This document shows, piece by piece, positions 34,429 through 45,225 of a DNA stretch of 64,000 nucleotides; position 1 is the first letter of the stretch; each line of letters starts with the position of its first letter. The notes beneath the pieces are model-generated. The model was not told the DNA's origin. It searched no databases and worked only from the letters and a program-made list of their open reading frames with translations. Source of the DNA: Verticillium longisporum (taxonomy: Eukaryota; Ascomycota; Sordariomycetes; Glomerellales; Plectosphaerellaceae); NCBI GenBank assembly GCA_019188255.1, contig JAETXT010000014.1:1240001-1304000 (forward strand), given 5' to 3'. Position numbers and translations under genes: made by a program.

Positions 34429-36256
34429 TCATCCAAATATATCCTCCTCAAACGGTCTGCATAGCGTCTCAAATGAGAGCCACTCCACTTCTCCCGAGTC
34501 AGCGCTGCCGTCCGACCACGCGCCCGCGTCGTCGAGATGAATATCCTCCGGATACGGCAGCGCGGGGTACCACATCCTATCATCGACAGGCCGTGGCGTG
34601 TACGCCTCGCTAGCTCTGCAAGAAGCGATGGCTGATCTCATAAGAGTTCTGATGTATGGGAAGAACCACATGCGCGGCCAAAATGCCTCCAGCGCATCCT
34701 TGGCGCCTGTGCAGTGATAAATTGGCAATGTCGTCTTCGTGATCATGTTAGAGCCAAGCTGCGACACGAGAATGAGCTCGTCTGACGTCTTTCCCATGAG
34801 GGTAGAACGTTTTGTAGAGGCAAATATGCGGTGGATTGCACGCATGGCGTCTCCGGCAAGGTGAAGGTCCCATGGTCTGAGTGTGGCCTCGGCCCGAACG
34901 TTCTGGTCCACAGTAAAGGCGTGACCAGGTCTATCAAACGTGCGCCAGTCAACGTATTCAGTGTAGCCGGCCCATGTCTGGAAGAGATTGCTCCAGTAGT
35001 CGATAGCGATGTGATGATTGGACTCGGGCCCGGGCTTGGGCCAAAAGGCATCGTCAACATGACTCGGATGCTTCGCTTTTGGGTCCTTTTCCAGCTGTGC
35101 GTTGATGCGGCCAAGTTCCTGAAGCCCCCAGACTTCGGTCATGTAGAACTGATCGCTCTCGCGAAACTCATAATCTGGCCTGTAAGTAGCATTGATGTGC
35201 GCAAGAGTGGCTCGAAAGAGGCTGCGAACCTCCTTCACCGGGCCCATGATCGTACCGCTGTTCAGCCAGCGTGGACGGAGGAAGGCCATGTCGCCCGACT
35301 CAGTCAGGGGCCCGAACATCCGGTCATCCATGCCTGGAACCGGCGGGATGGCCCAGCAGCCTGGCCGCCTCTGGTCTGTAGGCCAACATACCTTATCGGC
35401 GCCGAAAACAACGTGTCGCCCTAAAGGCCAGGCAATCTCCTCGGCTAGGGCAGGCCCGAGCTGCTGAATGATGCGCTCGTCTTCGGCTGCGACTACTTTG
35501 AAGTAGCGCTGTATCAATACTTCGGGTCCGAGCTGTAGTTGGACGTCATAACCATCGATCATGAGGAATAAGTCATCATCAGTGTCTGGGGCCATGTTGT
35601 CAAGATGTTCTGACATGACGCGCACTTTTGCCAGGTGTGTCTTGCCAATGTCTTTCTTGTTTGTTGCATTCCATCCTGCAAGAATCGGAGGTCCATATCT
35701 GTTTACCGCCGAGGACACGATAGCTCCACACAGCTGCTTGTTGGCAGTGCTAGCCGCGACGTGAAAGTGAAGACGACCTGTCCGTTGGAGAGCTCCGATT
35801 TGCGGTGGACGCGACGTGACGCTCGTAGGTCGTTCGAGGAACGGGGTCTCATTCTATGGAACATTGACCAGTCAGTTTCAAGATCCTATTTGTTTTCATT
35901 ACGGGAGAAAAGCAGTGAAGACCCTATCACCAAGGAGTGCTTGGTGGAATGTAGGATGGAGAGTAACATTTGATCGAGTCGGCAAGCTGTACCCGAGACC
36001 CAAATCGTCATTCCTGAAGGACCTCCGCCACCGCGGGTAGGCAGTAGCGACTAGTGTGTGACTTTTTTTTATGCACGACAGGGGGGAGTTTGCAAACGTA
36101 TGATAGATTTCTTTCCAAGTTAACACTGCCCGACAAGACAGTCAAGATCACCACCAACGATGAGACTGAAGCAAGCGCAAGGGTGAGAAATACCCGCCCT
36201 TTGAACTGGCAGAACGCGGTCGAAATGCGCTTTCCCACATCAGCAGCAGAACCCAT
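34429..36256 (-). CDS. Putative fungal glycosyltransferase, type II membrane protein
   Basis: Predicted about 527-residue protein of a fungal-specific family resembling PLOD/GT-type glycosyltransferases; catalytic activity is inferred, not shown. The main exon, 35853-34429, is well supported. It begins NETPFLERP after a CTGAC...CATAG acceptor and contains LHFHVAASTANKQLCGA, VNRYGPPILAGW, DDDLFLMIDGYDVQLQLGP (the DGYD may act as a metal-binding acidic motif), VVFGADKVCWP, WLNSGTIMGP and RESDQFYMTEVWG. The proposed first exon, 36256-36098, supplies a hydrophobic signal anchor (VFLTLALASVSSLVVILTVL), so the catalytic part would face the Golgi lumen. The joining intron (36097-35854, GTTTGC donor, 244 bases) is the weakest part; other donors are possible. 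The C-terminal tail is acidic. Confidence 0.72.
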
Positions 36257-39153
36257 GGCACGATGCTTTGAACGCGCTACTGTTGGTGATTCAACGTCGG
36301 CGAGTGCAAGGAACCTGGCGCACAAGTGTCGTCGGCTCGAACAAAAAGTAGATCGTGGTATCAGATCGAGATCCTTCCACTGCGCCTCACGCACGCATGG
36401 GGGTCTGCAATTAGAAAGCCAATACTGCTGTCGTCACCGATGACTTCCTCTGGTCTAGGTACACCTTATTTCGAGGTGCGGCATCGTCTGCAAGGGCACG
36501 AGCATGTCAATAAACGGGAGCTGCCGTTGCTCGACAGCTGCCTGAGCGACGATTGAGGGAAACACACAAAACAAAACACAAGACTGGAACCCCAGCGCAA
36601 TGGTTGCCGAGCTTACGCGTGCAGAGCGATCAACGACTGATGTTCTCTTGGCCAGCTGCCGGGCCGGAGAGAACCAAGTCCCATATTCTGGGCCAAGAAA
36701 ACGTGCGCATCACTGATAAGCCTCCATGTCATCTACATCGGTATACGCGTGTGTCACAAGGAGCATCCCATCGTGAGGCCGGGCTGCTACTGATGTCGAC
36801 GTCGACATGACAAATGGGTGTCGATGAGCAGGCCAAGCCTTATTAGAGATCATGTCGAGGCCCACGAATGCCCTGACACCAGGGCCACTCCACGCAAACC
36901 TTTGATCTGCAACGAAAGTTCGAGCTACGACGCTGAGCGATAGCGAGCTGTCCACACCGAGCCGTAGCGTGCTGATCAGATATCTGCCGAGACAAGAGGC
37001 TGCTTGGCAGAACACAACCGGCGCGGCCAAAAAAAAAAAAAAACCCCTGGAACTGTCTGTAGAAGCACGTTCGTCCAGCGTGATCGGTCATGGGCCTGGC
37101 ATCTAGGAACACGGGTCGTATCAGGAAAAAGCACGCGAGACGGGGCGTGCGTGGTCCAGGCTTTGATGAAGTGTTCTTTTCGGTCTCAGCCTAGATGTTG
37201 TCCTGCAGTCTGGCTGTTGATGGTGCGTGCTGACGGTGACCCAGACTTCTTGTTGTGCCATATTCCCTCACGGGTCTCGCAACGTGGGAATGGACAAACG
37301 CTGTGATGCCGGAAATAGAGTGTGCAGTCTCAACGAGTGTGGTGGACGGAACGCAGCATGTGCGAATGAAGACACGGCGCCATCGATGCACAGGGCGATA
37401 GCGGCTCTGGAGATAAGTACCTTACTCAGGGATGGTAAGGCCGGACGAGGGATTGGTCGTAAGGGTAAAGCGGCAAAGTCGGATGGTAATAAGATACGCC
37501 GTATGCGTAGCACTCGAGCGGCTCCCCGATCCCGTCCCTCCGTAGGTACTTTCTAATACTCCTACAGGGCCGGCTCGGTGGTTGAAGGACCAGTCGCGTG
37601 CCTAGCAGCCGCCGATGACCGTTCTGTAACTGTCTGGGCTGTCCTTGCTGCCAGGGTGTGGATAAGCTTAACTTTGCAAGACTTTGCTTCCAGTGTCATC
37701 CCTCCTCCCTACCTACCTAAGTGTACCCAAGCGTTGACCAGTCGGTTGTCGGGCGGTCGGTGATCTGGCCATGCATGCTGGCCCATGAAGCATCTCGAGA
37801 ACCATCGGTTTTCCGCCAGTCGTGATTGTGCTAGATGATCGATCAACTTGCGAAGTCGCAGCACGTTGCTGACAGGCTTGACATGCTGATTTCGGAAGAA
37901 CGAGGGTTCCATCCCTGTTTGAGCGGCTCCTTCAGAAAATTGGCGTCCGTCTCGAGATTACGCGGCTGCCAAGGGATCCAACGACGCTTTTCACTATTGG
38001 CTGTGCGTCTTCCTTCATTCCACCTACCTCCGGGCCCTCGCATGTACATGGCACTGTGTGTGGACAGTGTCACCTACCGTGTCATCCTGCCGTCTGCTCG
38101 CGGATGCGTCGCCAGCATCCACCTGGAAAGGGTAGTGCCAAACCGAAAGCGGCAAACCGTGCGCCCTGGTGCGGCTGACTAACCTGCGGGTTGATGGCCT
38201 CGAAGTTTAGCGGCACAGCCCCCCTCAGGCCCCCTAAAAAGCCCCCAAGCCTGCCGCATTCCGGAACCTCATTCCCCCAGAGCCCGCTATTCCAGCCAAA
38301 GAAGCCAGCGGACCGCGCCAATGTCAGGCACGCCCCATCCCCCCGACACGACACAGTGTGCAGCTGGACTGCAAATCAACAGCTGAAACACCCAGTCACG
38401 CCTGCCAAGACTTCAAGCGAGCAAGGTCGACGAAGCCATTCCTTGGCTCGACTCCTTTTCCCTGGGTCTTGCCTGCTTTCTCGGTCTTGGCCCCCCTTGC
38501 TCTTGCTTGCCTGCCTGTACTGCCAATCTGCCTTCCCTTCTGCTTCTCGCCGCTGTCATTCGCTCGCTCTTCACCCACAATCCGATCCATCCTGCCAATC
38601 CACCCGACCACCCCACGTCGCCTGCTTCTCAATTCCCAAGGCCCGTGTCTCCCGACCTCCTTTTCTCACGCTGACCCCGAACTCCGTGTGCTTGTGGCTG
38701 AACAAGTCTTTTCGTGCAACATTTGGCGCCGCGTTATCCCCCTCCCCGTCACCTTCGTCATTTCGTGCAGTGCATCTGTTGGCTTCGCATCGACACGTTC
38801 GGGTCAACGCACGACAGATCCGACCAAACCTATTCGACCTCTGCACTCGCCTTGACTCAATTTGGTTCTAGTCCCAGCAACGAGAGAGCACGATTGTGTC
38901 GACAGAGAACAAAGCGAAACCAGCATCCTGCCTCGCTTCCCTTGTCAACCATCCCTTCGCCCTGCAGTCTTTAATTGGGGTTCATTCACTCAGTACCTTC
39001 GAATTTCTTGCTCGCTTTCGTTCTTGTTCGGCGAGTTATCCCCGAACGTCTTATTCCGACGACTGTCGCCGACAGCACTCCTTTCCTTGTCACGATCACC
39101 ATCGACTCACGACCCATCTTTGACCTCGGTCAACGACCCCAATAAACGACACC
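36257..39153. other. Intergenic, 2.9 kb, no gene seen
   Basis: Upstream of both the glycosyltransferase (minus) and the transporter (plus). It contains a 15-base A run at 37029-37043 and a small CTACCTACC tract near 37711. From about 38400 to the ATG at 39154 a strongly C/T-rich segment is typical of a long 5' leader. Open frames such as 38191-38871 are low-complexity translations of that leader. Confidence 0.5.
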
Positions 39154-40439
39154 ATGAATAGCCAAGACGGTATCAAGCTGGAGGCTCGAAGGAGCGAGGA
39201 AGGCCATGGCCTTCTGCACGGCGATGAGAAGCTTGACAGCCGCGATAACTTCGACCTCGAGGCTCGTGCTGGCGCTGTCGACAGCCAGAACGAGAAGCCC
39301 AAGGAGAAGCGTGTCGAATACTACACGTTGCCCCAAGTCAAGTTTGCCTGGCCCAGCGCATACTTCTGCTTCAGCTTGGTCCTCACCTTGTACAACAAGC
39401 TGGTCCTCGGTGTGGTACGTGACTGTCCCCTCTCCTCGCCTAGCCCTCTGTGTGTCAAGTTCTCTTCACTCTGCCTTCTCGAAGACAGACCTCCAGCCAT
39501 TTTGCCTATTCCCTCCCGTCGCAATTGTCATGCTGATTTGCAATGCTAACTAGTTTCCCTTCCCATGGCTCCTGACCGCTCTGCACGCCACCTGCGCCAG
39601 TCTTGGCTGCTACGGCTTGCTGCAGATGGGCTACTTCTCCATGTCCCGCCTGGGCAGACGGGAAAACCTCATCCTGCTGGCCTTCAGCTTGCTTTTCACC
39701 ATCAACATTGCCGTGTCCAACCTCTCACTGGCCATGGTCTCTGTGCCCTTCTACCAGGTCCTGCGCACCTCGGTCCCTGTCTTCACCGTTCTCATCTACC
39801 GCGTCATCTTCTCCCGAACCTACGAGACCATGACGTACATGACACTCGTGCCTATCATGCTCGGCGCTGCTCTGACCACCATTGGAGAGTACACCTTTAC
39901 CGATCTCGGCTTCCTCCTCACCTTTGCAGGCGTCATTCTTGCTGCGGTCAAGGTATGTTGCCCCGAGCCTTGATTTTGAAGGACTCGATGGTTGCGACGA
40001 TTTGCTAACCCGGTATTAGACTGTTGCGACGAACCGCATCATGACTGGCCCTCTTGCCCTTCCCGCCATGGAGGTTCTCCTCCGCATGTCCCCATATGCT
40101 GCCATGCAGTCTCTGACCTGCGCGTTTGCCGCCGGCGAGTTCGGTGGCCTTGCTGAGATGCGCGCCCAGGGCAACATCGCCACCTGGACCGTCATCGCTC
40201 TGCTCGGAAACGGCATGCTTGCCTTCGGCCTCAATGTGGCCTCGTTCCAGACCAACAAGGTTGCGGGTGCTCTTACCATCAGCGTCTGCGGTAACCTCAA
40301 GCAGTGCCTGACAGTTCTCCTCGGCATCATCGCTTTTGGCGTCGAGGTCCACCTCTTCAACGGCGCCGGCATGGTCCTTACCATGTTTGGCGCTGCTTGG
40401 TACAGCAAGGTCGAACTCGACCGCAAGAACAGGCAATAG
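39154..40439 (+). CDS. TPT/DUF250-family drug/metabolite transporter
   Basis: Predicted 359-residue Golgi/ER multi-pass transporter of the triose-phosphate/nucleotide-sugar transporter family, similar to the fungal group often named after fission yeast SPAC22E12.01. Exons are 39154-39414, 39554-39952 and 40020-40439, all phase 0; introns 39415-39553 (TGCTAAC branch) and 39953-40019. A hydrophilic N-terminus of about 60 residues precedes around ten hydrophobic segments. Landmarks are AYFCFSLVLTLYNKLVLG, FTINIAVSNLSLAMVSVPFY (typical of the family), FQVLRTSVPVFTVLI-like sequence, TVATNRIMTG and the C-terminal SVCGNLKQCLTVLLG. The terminal KNRQ is Lys/Arg-rich rather than a clear KKXX signal. 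Substrate cannot be told from sequence; a GDP-mannose or UDP-sugar role is only a possibility. Confidence 0.88.
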
Positions 40440-41910
40440 ATGTTGCGGCGATATGTTTTGGTGGATGGGATGTAGACGAACGAGTCACGATTACTCGGCC
40501 CCGGGCATATAGCCAAGAGGTCAAAAATAAACACACGATGCCCAACAGCGGCATCCGAATCACGCGCCTTTCTTCGAAGCACCACGGCCGACGGTATGGC
40601 GCCATATATCAACCGGGACATGAAACGCCAATCGCCGCTACACCAGCAGGCTTAACCCCGGCTTTCTTTCTTCCCAGGTCGTCTTTTCTCTGTAAGACTA
40701 CAACAGCGGCTGTGGATTTTTTCCTCTAGAAAGAGAAAACGCAGATACCCCCAGCAATTGCAGCGAAACGCAAATGGATTGCTTTTTCTTTTTTCCAAAG
40801 ACGGGGCAACCAGCAAAGGGTAGGCGGTGGATCAGGCAGGGCGACGGGCATCCAGGGGAACTGACAGAGTATCCCTTTCTGGCGTCTTTGGATGATTCGG
40901 TTTCTAAATCTTGTCAGAGTAGTTCCGATACATAATTGGCCTGACTTTTCTTTTCTCTGTTCAATTCACGACCTCAGTCCCACTGCACCTGTGTAGAGCG
41001 AGTCGACGAAGTGGACGAGTCCCTTTTTGAAAGAAGTCGTCGCGTATAGAAGGACTCCAGCAGAATTTGCGTCAGTCTTGCGGTCCACACGAGGTGCGGT
41101 GCATTAGCTTCGTACCTAGAGAAAGGCTCATATAGCTGCATCGACATCGGGACATTTTCGAAGGGGGACAACAGGGGAGGGAGTGGGAAATGGTACCATG
41201 CTCGTCGCTTTGTCCTCTGGGCTCGCGTCGTGTAGGGAGAGTGTCATTATCGGCAGGAGACGCGGTATGCAGTCTCGAGATTTCGAATGGAGACGGACGG
41301 TGTCGACAAGCAAGTTCTGATTGATTGTGTCATTCGGGGATGGCCCTCCTTTTGGTGTTGCGGTAGGTGAAGTTAAGACGGTTGCCTGGAGCTCTGCCGG
41401 AGCTTTGATTCGCTTCCAATAAGGTCTATCTGTGGGTTTGTCTGTGGGTATGGGCATGAGGTAACTGGTAGGTTGCTGTGTAGGTGATGGTTGATGGCGC
41501 TGGTCTAGACGTGGCGCCTCAACGATCCACGATGCTGAGTACCTACCTTACCTACCTTAAGTACCTAAGGTAGGTAGGTACCTTGGTAGAGGAATCGCGC
41601 CTCAACGACAGCGCCCTGGCACGGCCGGGTGAGGAGGTGCCTGAATACACGTTTGCCTCCCGAAGGAGCATCATACTCTCTCAGGTGCATCTTCAGGCGC
41701 CAATCACGACCAGGGCGTCCCTCATGTTGTCGTTTCCTGATGAGCTGAAACTGGTTGCACTGCCCCCCACAAGGCAACTTTGGCAGCCTCTGCAGCCTTA
41801 CGCTGCAAAGCATACCTCGTGAGCCAGCACAGAGTATAATGACGCCGAACCTCGCCCGTCACCACGGACTAACCTACAGCGCACGATAGCCTCGCGAGCA
41901 AACATCGACC
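40440..41910. other. Intergenic, no gene seen
   Basis: Transporter 3' region followed by the upstream region of the 41911 gene, with a well-formed palindrome cluster at 41540-41585. Open frames of about 80-140 codons show no recognised motif. Confidence 0.5.
41540..41585. repeat. ACCTACCTTA inverted repeat (hairpin)
   Basis: Arms made of CTACCTTA and TAAGGTAG flank a six-base centre, with further TACC/GGTA words outside, forming a near-perfect hairpin of about 44 bases. Same word family as the cluster at 31507. Confidence 0.75.
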
Positions 41911-44315
41911 ATGTCGCCAAGTCAAGACATCGTCCCAGCTGGCAACAGCTTCGCACAGCAGGGCTCCATGGACTGGGTCGGGCTGTCGAGCCGCTCCGTT
42001 CACTTCACCATGGACGTGCTGAGCCGCTTCATGGCCGCGGGTGTCCAGCCTTTCACCATCGTCGTCGGCCAAGAGGTCGCCCGACACCTCCCCATCGCCG
42101 AGTCCGGCCACCGCCACGTCCAAGACGCCCTCAACCACCTCGCAAGCTACCAGACGATCGGCAGGCGCTTGCGGTTCCGCTTCGGCCTCCGAAGCCTGGC
42201 ACGCACCCTGGGCGCCACGGCAGAGGGGAGGAGCCTCCTGGCCCTGTGTGCGGCATTGGGAGAAAGCTTCCACGAAGACTATGCTGCCTCGGTGCTGCAT
42301 CATCTCGTGCTCGCTTACCAACCACCCTCGGGCTTTGTACCCTCGCTCCATGAATGGCAACAGCTCGTCAAGGCCTGCAACGGCATCCTGTCGCAGTCCA
42401 AGTTTCCCATTCTCGTCGATGCCTTTGTCAGGCTCGTCCCTCGCCGAAGGAGGCTCTGGAGTCGCGCCGTAGCGGCTTCTTTCTCGAAACCGAGTGCCCG
42501 TCGCCCAAAGACATGGCCGGGGCCCTCTTAGCTCTTGGGTTGCTTAGGCGCGGCCAGTACGAGTTCGTCACCGTTGAAGGAGGACTCGGGTCCGGCTGGC
42601 TCGCAGCCATGGCTGAGTGGATGTACGACCTGGGCGTCGGCATATCAGACTCCCAGGGAAACACCATCTACAGGTCGCCGGGGCCGGGAGGAGATCTGCG
42701 CCCGCACCTGTTGATCCGCCTGAGCAAGCAGACTGCCGATGTTCCGCACGTCGGTGCGTCTCCCTCGCAGGACCTCACGCTGGCTAGCAAGACCTACTAC
42801 TTGAGGGACAGGCTGGGCATCGCGAAGCTGCTGTGCATTGAAGGGACTCCGTTCGGTGGCGGACGTCTCGCGTGGCACGAGTGCCTCGGTGAAGCCTATG
42901 GCCTGGAGTTCGCAGAGCTCATGGAGGCGTCTGATCTTGTCGGCTGCGCCTTTGGCTGCGCAGCTCGCATATTTTCTGGCATCATGGCGTTCGAGCAGCC
43001 GGGGATGGACATTTACCACGCCGTGCAGACCCGGAACTATTTCGAAGAATCTGGAGGCCGAGGGTTCATCCGATTCTCCGTCCGGCGGTTTCCTGAGCTG
43101 GCGCCCCTGACACGCCGCAGCTACGAGCAACTGGCCCTGTCTTTCCAGGCTGCTCAGGTCATGTACATACAGAGCCTGTTCGACATCAGGAAGCTCTGTG
43201 CATGCAACATTTGCTCCGGCAGCGGGTCGCGGCCCAGCTTGGACAGCCTGTGTCTGCTTGCCGTCTTCGAGTCAGTCGTCATTGCGTGCCAGATGCTATC
43301 GGGAATGGAGGTAGCCGACGACATGGGTCTGAGGAGGGATGGCCTAGAATGGGTGTACCACAACGCCCACAACGCGCTGGTCGACAGTCCGAAGAGGGTC
43401 GGGTCGCCGGGACAGGCTCTCCTCCGGCAGACAGAAACGGCACGCATCATCACCTGCTCCACACAAGGGCAGCTCGCCGAGAGCGCCATGATGCTCTTTG
43501 GTGGCCGCAAAGCGGGCAGCAGCAGCAACATGAGCGCCCTGTCTTCTGGAGGCGTCTGCGTCTTCTACTCGATTCTCCGAGACTTCACTTTGGATCGCGA
43601 GGCCCTCGGGCGTGTGCACGTGGTTGGAGGCCACATCGACTTGGAGGGCGCGTTGTATGACCGCATTCAAGATGCGACAGAGTCTCCCGTGATTTCCCAA
43701 CACCATCCCGGCTGGCCGTTCTGGGCGGTTTCCCTCGCCATCACGCAGCGGATCGGGTCCTTGCAAGTCGACTTTGCGGTGGCCGACCAGGCCAGCCTCA
43801 GCCACGACACGCCGCTCATCGGGCCCGCGTACCTGGTGGAAACTGCGCTTCGGGCGAGGGGCGCCGTGCACTGCTACCGCTCAGCCAGCCGGTGCCACGA
43901 TCCGTCCTTGACGGCAAGCGTCCGCCCGAGTCGCCTCGGTTTCATGCTCTTCTCCGATGCCTGGGAAGTCGTCATCACCAAGACCAATGACCCCAAGGAT
44001 ACTATGACCCGGGGCGGCGGCGGCGGCCCTGCAGACCCGCAGGCTCCCCTCCCGCTCTTGAGCGACGACGGCGGCACGCAGACGATGCAGGCTTTCATGC
44101 TGGCGCCGTCGGTGCGGTCAGATGTCGCCAGGGCCGCCACACTCGTGACTGCGCGCAGCAAAAACTGCTTGACGGTGCTCTGTGATTACCAGTGTCTCGC
44201 ATGTTGCTCTAGCGCTGCCATGTCGAGGGCGAAGGACAGGAACTGGTTCGCCATCCTGCCGTGTGACGATGGGTCTACGGCGGGCGTAGCAGACGCTCCA
44301 CCGAAGGTTGTCTGA
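41911..44315 (+). CDS. Large uncharacterised fungal protein, one apparent frameshift
   Basis: Predicted about 801-residue protein if one base is restored; I recognise the general pattern of a widespread fungal family without a named domain and do not assign a function. The first reading frame runs from the ATG at 41911 (good context, GACCATG) through YAASVLHHLVLAYQPPSG and FPILVDAFVRL. The second frame takes over at about 42432-42450 and runs from SPKEALESRRSGFFLE through SPKDMAGALLALGLL to the stop at 44315. With one added base the total length becomes an exact multiple of three. Features in the second part: EFVTVEGGLGSGWLAAMAEWM, GFIRFSVRRFPELAPL and CACNICSGSG (possible Cys cluster). The C-terminus includes SRAKDRNWFAILPCDD, resembling the end of the family. 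An unusual intron at the switch is possible, but I found no good GT-AG pair. No signal peptide; no clear transmembrane segment. Confidence 0.72.
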
Positions 44316-44569
44316 ACAGACATGTGTTGTATCGTAAACGAAGTGTTCATGAGCGGAGATGTAGTTGACGAATGTTATGATTGCAATGTGCGCCCCATCG
44401 CCATCCCCCCGTTGCGGCGTCCGGCTTTTGGACGAGCTCTGGAATGAAATAAGAACATATCTAGGGTCTATCTCTAAAGAGGGGCAATTCCCAGTATATC
44501 TCTAATTGTCCGTCCCCACCGCTGAGCCGCATCAATAGCGGCGAATAGCTGCAGGGCAAAAATCACAAA

Positions 44570-44688
44570 ACATACAACACCAGGTATTCGCTGGTGGTCA
44601 CCCACCCAACTACTGATCCGGCCCTTATTGGCTTATTTAGGGGAGAGCGGACGGGATCCCAAGTTTTCCAATAGGTATGGTCGTATGT
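44570..44688 (-). rRNA. 5S ribosomal RNA (copy 1, diverged)
   Basis: A 119-nt match to fungal 5S rRNA read on the minus strand. It starts ACATACGACCATACC, includes the internal control region GGGATCCCGTCCGCTCTCCC and the conserved GTTGGGTGGGTGACCACC, and ends GGTGTTGTATGT. It is followed on the minus strand by TTTT and then TTTTT, suitable RNA polymerase III terminators. The ends pair (ACATACGACC with GGTGTTGTATGT region). Compared with copy 2 and with remembered fungal sequences it carries several transitions, but the helix formed by TATTGG and CCAATA is kept by paired changes. Dispersed 5S genes of several types are normal in Pezizomycotina. It may be a functional variant or a slightly decayed copy. 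Confidence 0.9.
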
Positions 44689-45106
44689 GGTGGAAATGCT
44701 TGTGAACAATGACTATGATCACAAGACGGGAAAGGATACATCCAGCATCTGAGAGCCTCTTACAACGTAGCCTGTACAGCTTTTGCTTTCCTATAATGCT
44801 GCCTTTAAGGGGAATTGGGAGGATGGCTAATAGAGTCAGTGACACTGTTTGAATTGCGACGTAATATCATATAGTTGCGATCGAGTGCTCGTTCGCTACC
44901 CATGATAATAGCCAGAAAAGGCCCAGGTGAGCCCTCAGACCCACACGTACATACACACAATGAGCATCCGTTAAGCCTCTGGTTCATGGGTGAAAAATGT
45001 TGGTATCTGAGTACAGTACACAATTCCGAGCACATCTTTCGTTGCTCACCCGCACCGCCGCGGAGCCGCTTCAACAGGGGCGATTGGCCTTGCGGCAAAA
45101 CGCAAA

Positions 45107-45225
45107 ACATACAACACCAGGGATTCGCCGGTGGTCACCCACCCGACTACTAGTCTGGCCCTCACTGATTTATCGATGGGAGAGCGGACGGGATCCCGAG
45201 TTTTCCAGTAGGTATGGTCGTATGT
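45107..45225 (-). rRNA. 5S ribosomal RNA (copy 2)
   Basis: Second 119-nt 5S sequence on the same strand, 418 bases upstream (in the minus sense) of copy 1. It starts ACATACGACCATACC, contains GGGATCCCGTCCGCTCTCCC and GGGTGGGTGACCACC, and ends CCTGGTGTTGTATGT followed by TTTT. The helix partner segments are TACTGG and TCAGTG, which pair with two wobble pairs. The sequence downstream of both copies is also similar (a GCCGC-CAA-GGGGCGA-like stretch), which points to duplication of a unit larger than the gene itself. Confidence 0.9.
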
